A DNA stretch of 64,000 bases from Pollutiaquabacter aromativorans (GCA_049177215.1 CP185379.1:3286001-3350000); one strand, 5' to 3'; shown: positions 44,798 to 54,969, numbered from the stretch's first letter. Notes: generated by a model from the sequence alone, not told the origin. A program made the numbers and translations.

Positions 44798-45229
44798 ATG
44801 TTCAAGCAGAACAAAGCGGCCGGAAGCCCCGGCAAATCGAACGATCCGAATACCGCGTCCATCAACCTGATCGGGGCGGGAACGGTCATCGATGGGGACA
44901 TTCGTTCCAATGGAGACATCCGGATCGACGGTACCGTCAACGGACAGGTGATCTCAAAAGCCAAGGTGGTCGTGGGTTCTACCGGCCTGGTGGAAGGCGA
45001 TGTCATGTGTCAGAATGCCGACGTTTCCGGGACGATCAAGGGCAAGACGACGGTTTCAGAATTGTTGTTCCTCAAGTCGACCGCCAAGGTGATTGGCGAT
45101 ATCGTCACCGGCAAGTTGGTGGTGGAGGTCGGCGCTACCTTTACGGGCTCCTGCAACATGGGTCCGGTGATCAAAGACATCAAGGATGGCGACCAACCAA
45201 CCCTCTCCAAAGAAAAATCCGCTATCTGA
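44798..45229 (+). CDS. Bactofilin (polymer-forming cytoskeletal protein)
   Basis: A 143-aa protein with the bactofilin beta-helix: short repeats of about 17 residues such as INLIGAGTVIDGDIRSNGDI, RIDGTVNGQVISKAKVVVG and GLVEGDVMCQNADVSGTIKG, flanked by disordered ends. Bactofilins self-assemble into nucleotide-free filaments at the inner membrane and position cell-wall enzymes. An M23 peptidase is encoded 3 kb away, a frequent bactofilin partner. It has its own promoter. Its 3' end overlaps the AtpZ-like gene by 44 nt in another frame, tying it to the ATPase accessory genes. Confidence 0.9.
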   Translation: MFKQNKAAGSPGKSNDPNTASINLIGAGTVIDGDIRSNGDIRIDGTVNGQVISKAKVVVGSTGLVEGDVMCQNADVSGTIKGKTTVSELLFLKSTAKVIGDIVTGKLVVEVGATFTGSCNMGPVIKDIKDGDQPTLSKEKSAI

Positions 45230-45419
45230 TAATCGCGCGCTGATGCGCTACGCGACCATGGGCACCCAGATGCTCGTGATCATGGGCGCCATGACGTTCG
45301 GCGGTTACTGGCTCGACAAACACTTCGGGCTGCAATTCCCCATCTTCACGGTTGTACTCAGTCTCTTCGGCATCGCGGCGGCGTTCTATTTGAGTTTGAA
45401 GGATTTGTTGAAGAAGTGA
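45186..45419 (+). CDS. AtpZ/AtpI-family F1Fo-ATPase accessory membrane protein
   Basis: A 77-aa protein with two membrane helices (YATMGTQMLVIMGAMTFGG and FTVVLSLFGIAAAFYLSL) separated by YWLDKHFGLQFP, the pattern of AtpZ/AtpI-like proteins that help assemble the c-ring or supply Mg2+. The ATG at 45186 lies inside the bactofilin gene, overlapping it by 44 nt. The N-terminal MATNQPSPKKNPLSDNRALM is polar and fits a cytosolic tail. It is the first gene of the ATPase neighbourhood. Confidence 0.85.
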   Translation: MATNQPSPKKNPLSDNRALMRYATMGTQMLVIMGAMTFGGYWLDKHFGLQFPIFTVVLSLFGIAAAFYLSLKDLLKK

Positions 45420-45594
45420 ACAGTGAAGAAGTGAACAGTGAACAGTGAATAGCGAATAGTTTTTTAGGGATGATAAGCAATACCGCAGAATTTGAATTCA
45501 CTGATATTTATTTCAGTTTTTTCAGTTACTAATTACTAATTACCAATTACCAATTACCAATTTCACTCCCACCCACTCCAACGTCCCGACCGCT
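45420..45594. repeat. Low-complexity intergenic repeats (GAACAGT and TTACTAA/TTACCAA series)
   Basis: A series of GTGAACAGTGAACAGTGAAT units at 45424-45455 and a series ACTAATTACTAATTACCAA at 45526-45565. The same two motifs, in the same order and orientation, recur at 53632-53757 between atpA and atpG. Confidence 0.8.
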
Positions 45595-45966
45595 ATGTTC
45601 CGCTACCTGGTCACGCTCGTCATCTTTACCCTGGTTCTTGCCGGTGTTTTGTATGGTGTACAATCTTCGCGGCCGGAATGGGTAGGGGAGTCGTCGTGGT
45701 GGATGCTGGGATATTTTTTTCTACTGACGGCGGCGTTTCATTGGGGCCTGGTTGCCGCTTCGAAAGGCAATCCGCAGGCGTTCATTCGGTATTACATGGG
45801 CGCGACGAGCTTCAAGTTGCTCATTCACCTCGGCGTGCTGGTCCTTTACGCGTTCTTCTACGGCGAACACGTAGTGCGTTTCATCGTGACGTTTCTATTC
45901 GGTTATGTATTGTTCACCGGACTCGAGGTGTTTCTTTCGTGGAACAGGTTCCGGCGAGCCGGATGA
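45595..45966 (+). CDS. Four-helix membrane protein in the ATPase neighbourhood
   Basis: A 123-aa protein with four hydrophobic segments (LVTLVIFTLVLAGVLYGVQ, WWMLGYFFLLTAAFHWGLVA, SFKLLIHLGVLVLYAFFYG, FIVTFLFGYVLFTGLEVFLS). Proteins of this size and topology sit between the AtpZ-like gene and atpB in many Bacteroidota and occupy the place of AtpI. The sequence is too variable for a firm family name. A role in ATP synthase assembly is inferred from position only. Confidence 0.7.
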   Translation: MFRYLVTLVIFTLVLAGVLYGVQSSRPEWVGESSWWMLGYFFLLTAAFHWGLVAASKGNPQAFIRYYMGATSFKLLIHLGVLVLYAFFYGEHVVRFIVTFLFGYVLFTGLEVFLSWNRFRRAG

Positions 45967-45988
45967 TTCTTTGTACTTCGAATTGATA

Positions 45989-46026
45989 GCACGCGGATCC
46001 CGCGGATGATGCGGATTCACGCAGAT
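45989..46026 (+). repeat. Left 38-bp inverted repeat of the GxxExxY cassette
   Basis: It begins GCACGCGGATCCCGCGGATG and ends in ACGCAGAT. It matches the reverse complement of 46454-46491 at 36 of 38 positions. It is composed of GCGGAT-type units seen near such genes in other bacteria. Confidence 0.9.
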
Positions 46027-46079
46027 TATTCCCGCTTTTATTGGATGCTACCAAAGCCAATTTGAGGTTACTTCACCTT

Positions 46080-46463
46080 ATGTTGTATCCGGAGATCACC
46101 GACGAGATTATCAGATCGTTTTACAATGTTTATAAGATTCTGGGCTATGGATTCCTTGAGAAGGTATATGAGAACTCCATGATTATTGACTTGTTGAGAA
46201 GAAAAAGATACGTGGAAAAACAAGTGCCCATCGATGTTCACTTTGATGGGCATAGGGTTGGGAAATACTTTGCAGACTTATTAGTTGACCGAAGAGTGAT
46301 CGTTGAAATTAAAGCTGTTGAATACCTTATTCCAGAGCATGAACTGCAATTGATTAATTATTTGAAGGCGACAGATATTGAGGTAGGACTTCTTCTAAAC
46401 TTTGGACCTAAACCACAATTTACTCGAAAGGTATTTTCAAATTCCCGAAAAAGATCCGCGTAA
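46080..46463 (+). CDS. GxxExxY protein (PD-(D/E)XK nuclease-like fold)
   Basis: From the ATG at 46080 the protein has 127 residues (an upstream TTG would add 13). The name-giving motif is GYGFLEKVYENS. The nuclease-type core follows: FADLLVDRRVIVEIKA gives the D-x(n)-E-x-K pattern of the PD-(D/E)XK superfamily, and EHELQLINYLKATDIEVGLL the next helix-strand. DNA binding or cleavage is predicted from the fold, not shown. The gene interrupts the ATPase accessory genes. It is more AT-rich than its neighbours and lies exactly between two 38-bp inverted repeats, with its TAA inside the right repeat. That suggests a transferred unit. Confidence 0.88.
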   Translation: MLYPEITDEIIRSFYNVYKILGYGFLEKVYENSMIIDLLRRKRYVEKQVPIDVHFDGHRVGKYFADLLVDRRVIVEIKAVEYLIPEHELQLINYLKATDIEVGLLLNFGPKPQFTRKVFSNSRKRSA

Positions 46464-46491
46464 ATCCGCATCATCCGCGGGATCCGCGTGC
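46454..46491 (-). repeat. Right 38-bp inverted repeat of the GxxExxY cassette
   Basis: Inverse copy of 45989-46026 with two mismatches. It contains the stop codon of the GxxExxY gene (46461-46463), so gene and repeat evolved as a unit. Confidence 0.9.
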
Positions 46492-46548
46492 GATCCATTC
46501 TTGACCAGAGGCTTTGACACCAGCAGTTAGAGTATTAACTTGCCAAGG

Positions 46549-47106
46549 ATGTTCAGGCTATTCTGGAAAATATGGCTCAGGGTGTTTGGGTGGAAGTTCG
46601 TGGGGACGTTTCCGCAGGAGTTGAAGAAGTGCGTGATCGCCGTGGCGCCGCATACGAGCAACTGGGACGTCGTTGTCGGCATGGCAACCCGATCGGTGAT
46701 GCCCATACGCGGCGCGAAGTTTCTCGGTAAGCAGGAGCTCTTCCGCGGCATCCTCGGACCCTTCATGCGCTGGATCGGCGGAGTGCCCGTCGACCGTTCG
46801 AAGAAATCCAATACCGTCGAACAGGTAGCCGAAGCCTGCCGAAAGAGCGAGCGGTTCATCCTCGCCATCGCCCCGGAAGGAACCCGAAAGCGTGTCGACT
46901 CGCTCAAGACCGGCTTCTGGCACATGGCCAAGGCCGCGGGAATCCCGATCGTGCTGGCCGGCCTCGACTATAAGCACAAAGCCGTCGTTTTTTCCGAACC
47001 ATTCCACCCGCAGAACGAAGCGGAAGATTTCAAACGCATCTACGCCTTCTTCTCCGGTATCGAAGGCAGGCATCCCGAACTTGGGCTTGGACACCTGGCT
47101 GGATAG
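46549..47106 (+). CDS. 1-acyl-glycerol-3-phosphate acyltransferase-like protein (PlsC family)
   Basis: From ATG 46549 (MFRLFWKIWLRVFGW) the protein has 185 residues, shorter than canonical PlsC but normal for this subgroup. The catalytic H-x4-D is HTSNWD in VAPHTSNWDVVVG. The phosphate-binding motif is FLGKQELFR, and IAPEGTRKR is the third block. GGVPVDRSKKSN and FWHMAKAAGIPIVLAGLDYK complete the family. It probably acylates a lysophospholipid or related lipid at the inner membrane. It is convergent with the SprB-repeat gene, with a hairpin terminator between them. Confidence 0.87.
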   Translation: MFRLFWKIWLRVFGWKFVGTFPQELKKCVIAVAPHTSNWDVVVGMATRSVMPIRGAKFLGKQELFRGILGPFMRWIGGVPVDRSKKSNTVEQVAEACRKSERFILAIAPEGTRKRVDSLKTGFWHMAKAAGIPIVLAGLDYKHKAVVFSEPFHPQNEAEDFKRIYAFFSGIEGRHPELGLGHLAG

Positions 47107-47179
47107 ATAGCCGCGCGAGCTACCCATTCGTCATCTCGCTAACCTACTTTACCGCTTCGGCCGAACTGAAAATAAGCAA

Positions 47180-47210
47180 AGAGGCTGTTCGGGTTCTCCG
47201 GACAGCCTCT
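47180..47210. terminator. Terminator hairpin between convergent genes
   Basis: AGAGGCTGT and ACAGCCTCT form the lower stem, extended through a G-U pair into CGG/CCG. On the minus strand it is followed by TTTGCTTATTTT, so it serves mainly the minus-strand SprB-repeat gene, and possibly both. Confidence 0.75.
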
Positions 47211-47233
47211 CCAATATTTTGTTGCCAACGTTC

Positions 47234-49129
47234 TTATTCGATCACCATCCGAAGATGCTGCCGGCGCCCAGCCTGTTCGGCCGTGATAACGAAAATGCCA
47301 GGTGCTAAGCGGGATTCGTCGACGTAATATGAATCGCCCTGCACGCGATAGCTGGCTACTGTCTGGCCCAATGCATTGGTCACACGCACTACCGCATCAG
47401 CGCCTCCCTTAGTCAACGCAATGCGGAACATGCCACGGTTCGGATTAGGCAAGATGCGAAAGAGTACTTCCGACTCGGTAATGGTACCGATGCCGGCACA
47501 AAGCTCCACATGAATCGTGTCGCTTGCGTTCGCGGTACAGTTGTTAGCATCCGTATAGCTGTACAGGACAGGGTAATCACCGGCGCCGATGGATGGGTCG
47601 AAACTGTTGCCCGAAACACCCAAGCCTGAGAAGCTGCCACCGGTGGGTGTGTTGCCGTCGAGAATGAGAGGCGGATCCGTTGTGCAGAGTGAGTCGGTTG
47701 AGAGGCTCAAGGTAACCACCGGTAACGGCGGATCATTCAGTGTCAGCACCCCGGTAGTTTCCGAGCAACCATTGGCATCCGTGACCGTGACAGAGTAAGA
47801 TCCGGCGCCGACATTGTTGAGATCGGCGGAAGTTTCACCGCTGTTCCATTGATAGTCATAGGAACTGGTACCGCCACTCACCGTGCTGCTGATATTACCA
47901 TCTGTACCGCCGCAAGTGGTCGGATCGTTGATCAGTGTAATGGAAACGACGAGTTGGTCCGGCTCGATTAGGGATTGGGTAACACTTGTCGAGCAGCCAG
48001 CTTCGTCGGTGATCACGCAGATGTAGGTATCGGGAGGCAAGCCAGCAATGACCGCTGTCGTGTCTCCGGTCGGACTCCAGAGGTAATGATATGGAGCGAC
48101 ACCGTCCAAAGGTGTTGCGGTGACGGAACCATCGGCGTCGCCGAAACAGGTCACGTCCGTACCGGCGGCCGTGGCTGTCAGCGGTTGTGTCGGGACTGCG
48201 ACGGTGAAGCCGACTGCGGGATTGGTCGAACCTGTTCCGCTCAGGGGAGTGTTGCTGTCAATGCGTATTCGTCCGTCGGCACCGCCGCCACCGTCACCGA
48301 AGTAGGGGCTGCCGGGCACGTTGGAGGTGCCGCCACTGCCGCCGAGAGCCGAAAGGCTACCGTCGTTGGTCACCGTCGGCGCTGCCAGCCAGATCGTACC
48401 GCCGGATCCGCCGCCGCCGCCGCCACAGTTGCCGGTGCCATCGGAGCCGCCCACTCCGCCGTCGCAGTTGATGGTACCGGTCGCTCCGATCGTGATTGAA
48501 ACAGCGGATTGGATGGAAATGACACCACCGCCGCCTCCACCGCCGCCGCCGCCACATTGGAAGCCGCCGGAACCACCACCACCACCGGACCCTGCAAACA
48601 AATCGACAACATTCGGTGTGCCGTATTCCGGGCCTCCAAATCCACCGGTCGGACTGGACGACGGAATGCCGACAGTACTGTATCCGGCACCGCCTCCTCC
48701 AGACCAATCATTTCCGAAATTGTTCGAGCCACCCGGTCCGGAGCCGGAAGTACCCGGCAAGGGTCCAAGTGAAGCGGAAAAAGCCCCGCCACCGCCGTCT
48801 GCGCCGCCTGCAACTCCTTCACCGCCAGCCCCGGCCGTGCTGTTGGTGATCCCGTCGCCGCCGTTGCCGCCGATCGCTTCCAGCGCGCCGTTGATGGCCA
48901 CGGCACCGGTACAGTGGATGATCAACGGGTCGTCTCCGGTGACGGTAATGGTAACGCCGGCATCGATGGTGAAGGTGGTGAAGTTGTACTCTCCGCCTGC
49001 CAGTGTGCCGTTCGAAGTGGCTTGATAAGGGCCATCAGCTCCAGTACCGCCGGAATAACACGTTTGTGCAATTGTCGGCAAGCTTGCGGTCACCCAAAGG
49101 AGAAAGTGCAGAAGTAAAGTTCGTTTCAT
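47234..49129 (-). CDS. Glycine-rich SprB-repeat surface protein with T9SS sorting domain
   Basis: A 631-aa exported protein. The signal peptide is LLLHFLLWVTASLPTIAQ. Residues ~50-310 form a low-complexity glycine/serine region with repeated GGGGGGSGG tracts around short beta strands (e.g. AVAINGALEAIGGNGGD), probably a beta-helix. Two SprB-type repeats follow: DVTCFGDADGSVTATPLDGV with YHYLWSPTGDTT, and a second with DYQWNSGETSADLNNVGAGS. The C-terminal ~75 residues are a type A T9SS sorting domain (RILPNPNRGMFRIAL to the closing HLRMVIE). It should be a cell-surface adhesin or filament-like protein. It is divergent from atpB. Confidence 0.9.
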   Translation of the reverse strand: MKRTLLLHFLLWVTASLPTIAQTCYSGGTGADGPYQATSNGTLAGGEYNFTTFTIDAGVTITVTGDDPLIIHCTGAVAINGALEAIGGNGGDGITNSTAGAGGEGVAGGADGGGGAFSASLGPLPGTSGSGPGGSNNFGNDWSGGGGAGYSTVGIPSSSPTGGFGGPEYGTPNVVDLFAGSGGGGGSGGFQCGGGGGGGGGGVISIQSAVSITIGATGTINCDGGVGGSDGTGNCGGGGGGSGGTIWLAAPTVTNDGSLSALGGSGGTSNVPGSPYFGDGGGGADGRIRIDSNTPLSGTGSTNPAVGFTVAVPTQPLTATAAGTDVTCFGDADGSVTATPLDGVAPYHYLWSPTGDTTAVIAGLPPDTYICVITDEAGCSTSVTQSLIEPDQLVVSITLINDPTTCGGTDGNISSTVSGGTSSYDYQWNSGETSADLNNVGAGSYSVTVTDANGCSETTGVLTLNDPPLPVVTLSLSTDSLCTTDPPLILDGNTPTGGSFSGLGVSGNSFDPSIGAGDYPVLYSYTDANNCTANASDTIHVELCAGIGTITESEVLFRILPNPNRGMFRIALTKGGADAVVRVTNALGQTVASYRVQGDSYYVDESRLAPGIFVITAEQAGRRQHLRMVIE

Positions 49130-49222
49130 GGTGTGGGGATTTTTCTGAAAAATAAGACCTTTCGATTAATGATGGATTGTTGATTTACAATGTTTTACAG
49201 TCCCCTCATGAACTTTTCCCGT

Positions 49223-49252
49223 TTGCCCTTTCCACTCTTTATAGTACTTTTG
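49223..49252 (+). promoter_or_regulatory. Promoter of the F1Fo-ATPase operon
   Basis: TTG (49223-49225), a 19-nt spacer and TACTTTTG (49245-49252) form a consensus Bacteroidota promoter. Transcription would begin near 49259, so any start codon before that (such as an in-frame ATG at 49177) is excluded, and the ATG at 49284 is the first usable one. Confidence 0.75.
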
Positions 49253-49283
49253 CGCTCTCTTTTGAAAAACACGGTTGCTGGAT

Positions 49284-50559
49284 ATGTCACAACGCGTTCA
49301 TTATAAGTCCATTAGCTCCAGGTTGGCGGCTGCGCTCTGCCTGTTGTATTTCGTTTTCGGTCTTCCGGTCGTTCGTGCCAATCACGGCTGAGCAGGAAGT
49401 TGGTATGCATACCGACTCTGCCGCAGCCGAAATGATTACGGAAGCTACGGCTGCGGATCATTCCGCCGCTTCGGAGGAGCATGCGCAAGGCGAAGAGAAG
49501 TTCGATGCCGGCAAGATGATCGTCGATCACATCACCGACGCGCACGACTGGCACCTCTGGGGTCACGGGCATTCCGCTGTTTCCGTTCCCCTGCCGGTAA
49601 TTTTAAAATCCGAACAGGGGCTGCACTTTTTCATGTCCTCTGCTTTTCATCACGATAACGATGGCAAGCACGTAGTGGATCACAACGGCGAACGTTTTGT
49701 CCGCTACCACAACCGCATTTACATCGCCGGCACCTCCGCCGATGCCGAGGGGCGTTTTGTTTCGGTGAATGAGAAAGGCGAAGCATCCAATGTCGCGCCG
49801 CTCGATTTTTCCATTACCAAGAACGTCGCCGCGCTGCTGTTCAGCGTGATATTGCTCCTCTGGATCTTCCTGTCCGTCGCCAAAGCCTACCGCCGCCGCG
49901 AAGGCCAGGCGCCCAAAGGGCTGCAGTCGCTCATCGAGCCGCTCATCATCTTCGTACGCGACGAAATCGCGAAGCCGAGCATCGGCGCCAAGCACATGAA
50001 GTACATGCCGTACCTGCTGACGGTGTTCTTCTTCATCTGGATCAACAACCTCCTGGGTCTGATCCCGATCATTCCGGGTGGTGCCAACCTGACCGGTAAC
50101 ATCGCGGTGACGATGACCCTCGCGCTCATTACTTTCATCATCACCACGGTCAGCGCGAACAAGCACTACTGGCGTCACGTCTTCGCCATGCCTGGTGTAC
50201 CCGTTGGCGTACTCGTCCTGCTCACGCCGATCGAATTGCTCGGTGTCTTCCTCCGCCCCTTCGTGTTGATGATCCGACTTTTCGCCAACATCACGGCGGG
50301 TCACATCATCGCGCTCTCGTTCTTCAGTCTCATCTTCATCTTCGGAGAAATGAGCACCGGCCTCGGCCTGGGCGTCTCGGTCTTCTCCGTCGCGTTCGTC
50401 GTCTTCATGAGCCTGCTCGAACTCCTCGTAGCGTTCCTGCAGGCGTTCGTGTTCACCCTGCTCTCGGCGATCTATTTCGGTTCCGCCGTAGAGGAGCACG
50501 ACCACCATCACGAAGACGAACACGGCCATGCCCACGTGGAAGAAGCGGCTATTGTCTGA
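49284..50559 (+). CDS. atpB: F1Fo ATP synthase subunit a, with an apparent one-base frameshift after the signal peptide
   Basis: The body of the protein has the subunit a helices, including the essential arginine in LRPFVLMIRLFANITAGH, the motif WINNLLGLIPIIPGGANLTG and a His-rich C-terminal tail. In the frame of this body the upstream reading has no plausible start except an ATG at 49404. One frame over, ATG 49284 encodes a typical signal peptide (SSRLAAALCLLYFVFGLPVV, then RANHG) and stops at 49389. Dropping one base in GGCTGAG (49386-49392) joins it to EQEVGMHTDSAAAEM, giving a 424-aa protein with the 'ANHGEQE' start common in Bacteroidota. Since the gene is essential, an assembly error is the simplest explanation; otherwise translation from 49404 would lack the signal peptide. 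First gene of the operon. Confidence 0.88.
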
Positions 50560-50588
50560 TTATCCATTAACCCTTAATAAACAACCCT

Positions 50589-50843
50589 ATGTTATCTTCA
50601 ATTCTCCTGGAAGCAGGTAACCTTGGCCTCGGCTACGGTGTTGCTGCTTTGGGTGCCGGCCTCGCCGCTCTCGGCGCTGGCGTCGGTATCGGTCGTATCG
50701 GTGGTTCGGCACTCGAATCCATCGCCCGCCAGCCTGAAGCATCCGGCGACATCCGCGCCAACATGATCCTGACCGCAGCTCTCGTGGAAGGCGCCGCCTT
50801 CTTCGCGATGGTTGTTGGTCTGCTCGTCGTGTTCAAGAGCTGA
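50589..50843 (+). CDS. atpE: F1Fo ATP synthase subunit c
   Basis: An 84-aa proteolipid of two helices. The first is glycine-rich (GYGVAALGAGLAALGAGVGI), the loop carries the polar RQPE, and the second helix holds the ion-binding carboxylate Glu67 in TAALVEGAAFFAMVVG. The residues around Glu67 and in helix 1 lack the Gln and Ser/Thr of sodium-binding c-rings, so proton coupling is expected. It follows atpB by 29 nt. Confidence 0.95.
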   Translation: MLSSILLEAGNLGLGYGVAALGAGLAALGAGVGIGRIGGSALESIARQPEASGDIRANMILTAALVEGAAFFAMVVGLLVVFKS

Positions 50844-50932
50844 TCCTGCCCGAACGAATCCGGTGCGGCGGTTGGCCGCACCGGATTTGTTTAATTCGAG
50901 AATCGAAAAAACGAAAAACCACTTCCTGTAAC

Positions 50933-51427
50933 ATGGAACTCATTCAACCCGCCATCGGTCTCATCTTCTGGATGAGCGTTTCTTTCCTGCTGTTGCTCTT
51001 CATCCTGCGCAAGTTCGCCTGGAAGCCCATCCTGAAGATGCTGAGCGACCGCGAAACGAGCATCGCCGAAGCACTGAACTCCGCCCGCAAAGCGAAAGAC
51101 GAGATGGCCAACCTGAAGGCCGACAACGAGCGCCTGCTCAACGAAGCCCGCGCCGAACGCGATCGCATGCTGAAAGAAGCACGCGATACCAAGGACGCGA
51201 TCGTGGCTGAAGCGAAGTCGAAGGCGCAGACCGAAGCCAACAAGGTGTTGCAACAGGCCCGCGAGACCATCCAGACCGAGAAGCTCGCCGCCATCACCGA
51301 ACTCAAGAACCAGGTGGCCACCATGTCGATCGAGATCGCGGAAAAGATCCTGCGCACCGAGCTGGGCAACGACGAAAAGCAGAAGGCGCTCGTGCAGAGC
51401 CTCCTCAAAGACATCAACCTGAACTGA
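50933..51427 (+). CDS. atpF: F1Fo ATP synthase subunit b
   Basis: A 164-aa stator subunit. One N-terminal membrane helix (AIGLIFWMSVSFLLLLFIL) is followed by KFAWKPILKMLSDRE, the usual b-subunit junction. A long charged helix rich in Ala, Lys and Glu (NERLLNEARAERDRMLKEAR) forms the peripheral stalk dimer. It ends in the delta-binding part near VATMSIEIAEKILRTEL. It lies between atpE and atpH in standard order. Confidence 0.95.
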   Translation: MELIQPAIGLIFWMSVSFLLLLFILRKFAWKPILKMLSDRETSIAEALNSARKAKDEMANLKADNERLLNEARAERDRMLKEARDTKDAIVAEAKSKAQTEANKVLQQARETIQTEKLAAITELKNQVATMSIEIAEKILRTELGNDEKQKALVQSLLKDINLN

Positions 51428-51443
51428 TCGGTCTCCTGATCCC

Positions 51444-52001
51444 ATGCATAACATCAAAGTCGCGAAACGTTACGCCAAGTCGCTGATCGACCTGGCCAAG
51501 GAGACCGGAGTCCTGGACGCGGTGAGTGCGGACATGAAACTCCTCGTTTCGGTTTGCCAGTCCAGCAAGGAACTCACCAGCCTCCTCGGCAATCCGATCA
51601 TCAATTCGGACAAGAAGGAAGCGGTATTGAACGCGATATTCGGCGACAAGATCCAGCCGATGACACGTTCGTTCTTTCAGATCCTGATCCGGAAGGGCCG
51701 CGAAGGCGACCTGTACGAGATCGCGAAAGAATACATCGCACAATACAAGCAACTCAAGGGCATCACGACCGCCGTCGTGATCACCGCCACCGGCCTCAAC
51801 GACCACCTGCGCTCGGAGGTGAACCGCATCGTGAAGGAAAAAGTACAGCGCGAAGTGGAACTCCTCGAGCAGGTCGACAAGGACCTGATCGGCGGTTTCG
51901 TTTTGCGCATCGGCGATACACAGTACGATGCCAGCGTCGTGAGCCAGCTCCGCCGCCTGGCAAAAGAATTCAGCTCGAACCCATACGTCCGCAAGAACTG
52001 A
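51444..52001 (+). CDS. atpH: F1Fo ATP synthase subunit delta
   Basis: A 185-aa F1 delta (OSCP) subunit, starting KVAKRYAKSLIDLAKETGVL, the N-terminal six-helix bundle that caps the alpha3beta3 head. The C-terminal domain has TTAVVITATGLNDHLRSEV, and the family signature LIGGFVLRIGDTQYDASVVS precedes the end. It follows atpF by 16 nt. Confidence 0.95.
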   Translation: MHNIKVAKRYAKSLIDLAKETGVLDAVSADMKLLVSVCQSSKELTSLLGNPIINSDKKEAVLNAIFGDKIQPMTRSFFQILIRKGREGDLYEIAKEYIAQYKQLKGITTAVVITATGLNDHLRSEVNRIVKEKVQREVELLEQVDKDLIGGFVLRIGDTQYDASVVSQLRRLAKEFSSNPYVRKN

Positions 52002-52046
52002 TCTCCGGACACCTATCCATAAGCAACAAGACAACATCATACCATC

Positions 52047-53627
<1,581 letters not shown>

Positions 53628-53631
53628 TTAG

Positions 53632-53760
53632 TGAACAGTGAACAGTAAACAGTGAACAGTAGTGTAGAAGCGGACGGTCCTTTCGTCGTTTTTTATCCAA
53701 TAATCAATCACGAATAACCAATTACCAGTTTCTAGTTACTAATTACTAATTACCAAGTAC
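53632..53760. repeat. Low-complexity repeats between atpA and atpG
   Basis: Copies of TGAACAGTGAACAG at 53632-53661, then CAATTACCAG and TTACTAATTACTAATTACCAA at 53718-53755. The pair matches the motifs at 45424-45565, so the same composite low-complexity element occurs twice within 9 kb. Confidence 0.8.
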
Positions 53761-53782
53761 GATTCACTAACCCCGACCATCC

Positions 53783-54670
53783 ATGGCCAATCTGAAAGAA
53801 GTCCGTAACCGCATCGCCTCCGTCAATTCGACGCAGCAGATCACCAAGGCGATGAAAATGGTGAGCGCGGCCAAGCTCCGCCGCGCGCAGGACGCCATCC
53901 TGACCATGCGTCCGTACGCGGCCAAGCTGCGCGAGATCATGGAGAATATCTCGGGCACGCTCGAAGGCGGCGCGGGCGGCGATTTCGCCCGCGTACGTCC
54001 GGTGGAGAAGGTGCTCATCGTTGCCGTCAATTCCAACCGTGGCTTGTGCGGCGCTTTCAATGCCAACATCAACCGTGCGGTCAACCGACTCATTCGCGAG
54101 ACCTACGCGAAGCAGGCTAAAGAAGGTAATGTGAAGGTGCTGGCCATCGGCAAAAAGGCCTCCGACTTCTTCTCCAAGCAGAAGAACGTATTGGTCGGCA
54201 ATCACAACGAAGTTTACGCGAACCTGAACTTTGAAAACGTATCCGCCATTGCGGAGAAGATCATGCAGGAATTCGCGGCCGGGCAGTATGATCGCGTGGA
54301 AGTGGTGTACAACCAGTTCAAGAACGCGGCGGTCCAGTACGTGATCACCGAGCAGATGCTCCCGATCGCGCCTCCCGCTACTAAGGGCGATGCGGCAAAG
54401 ACGGCTGCCAGCGATTACATCTTCGAACCACGCAAGGAGGAGCTCGTACTCGAGTTGATCCCGAAGTCGGTGAAGGTGCAGTTGTTCAAAGCCGTCCTCG
54501 ACTCCCACGCTTCCGAACACGGTGCGCGGATGACTGCTATGAACAAGGCGACCGATAACGCGGGGGAGATGCTCCGTGAACTTCGCCTTTCATACAACAA
54601 AGCCCGTCAGGCGGCCATTACCGGAGAGATCCTCGAGATCGTCGCCGGCGCGGAAGCCCTCAAGGGTTGA
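53783..54670 (+). CDS. atpG: F1Fo ATP synthase subunit gamma
   Basis: A 295-aa rotor subunit: NLKEVRNRIASVNSTQQITK, then AMKMVSAAKLRRAQ form the N-terminal half of the central coiled coil, and SEHGARMTAMNKATDNAGEM with LSYNKARQAAITGEILEIVA the C-terminal half. The middle holds the Rossmann-like domain (VLIVAVNSNRGLCGAFNAN). It is the last ATPase gene here. The beta and epsilon genes, which usually follow gamma in other phyla, are absent. Confidence 0.96.
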   Translation: MANLKEVRNRIASVNSTQQITKAMKMVSAAKLRRAQDAILTMRPYAAKLREIMENISGTLEGGAGGDFARVRPVEKVLIVAVNSNRGLCGAFNANINRAVNRLIRETYAKQAKEGNVKVLAIGKKASDFFSKQKNVLVGNHNEVYANLNFENVSAIAEKIMQEFAAGQYDRVEVVYNQFKNAAVQYVITEQMLPIAPPATKGDAAKTAASDYIFEPRKEELVLELIPKSVKVQLFKAVLDSHASEHGARMTAMNKATDNAGEMLRELRLSYNKARQAAITGEILEIVAGAEALKG

Positions 54671-54829
54671 TCCATCCAATGCGACTTAGAAGCGGTTGCT
54701 CCCAACGGGGCAGCCGCTTTCATTTTTCAAAGCGGAGGATGGATTTTTCCCGAATCAGGGCCTAATTTCCCGCTATTGTCAGGAAACATTCAGATTTCGG
54801 GTCTTTCAGTCGCCCTTGCACAGACAACA

Positions 54830-54860
54830 TTGTCACGAATACATCTGTTCGTTACATTTG
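54830..54860 (+). promoter_or_regulatory. Promoter of the M36 metallopeptidase gene
   Basis: TTG (54830-54832), 20-nt spacer and TACATTTG (54853-54860) fit the Bacteroidota consensus. It implies a leader of about 100 nt before the ATG at 54970. Confidence 0.7.
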
Positions 54861-54969
54861 AGGAACAAGCGCAAAGCTGCACTGAACAGCGTTTCCCCTG
54901 TCCCGTCCTTCGACCCACTCGGATATCGCCTGCGCGCTTCTTCCCTCACGACTATTCTGAACCATCATC

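Noticed and set aside
47975..49025. Proline-rich plus-strand frames opposite the SprB-repeat gene
   Set aside because: Long runs of proline are the antisense of glycine codons in the glycine-rich domain. The minus strand has the signal peptide, SprB repeats and T9SS domain.
49177..49283. Upstream start for atpB giving a 460-residue protein
   Set aside because: It lies before the promoter at 49223-49252, and its N-terminus has no signal peptide character.
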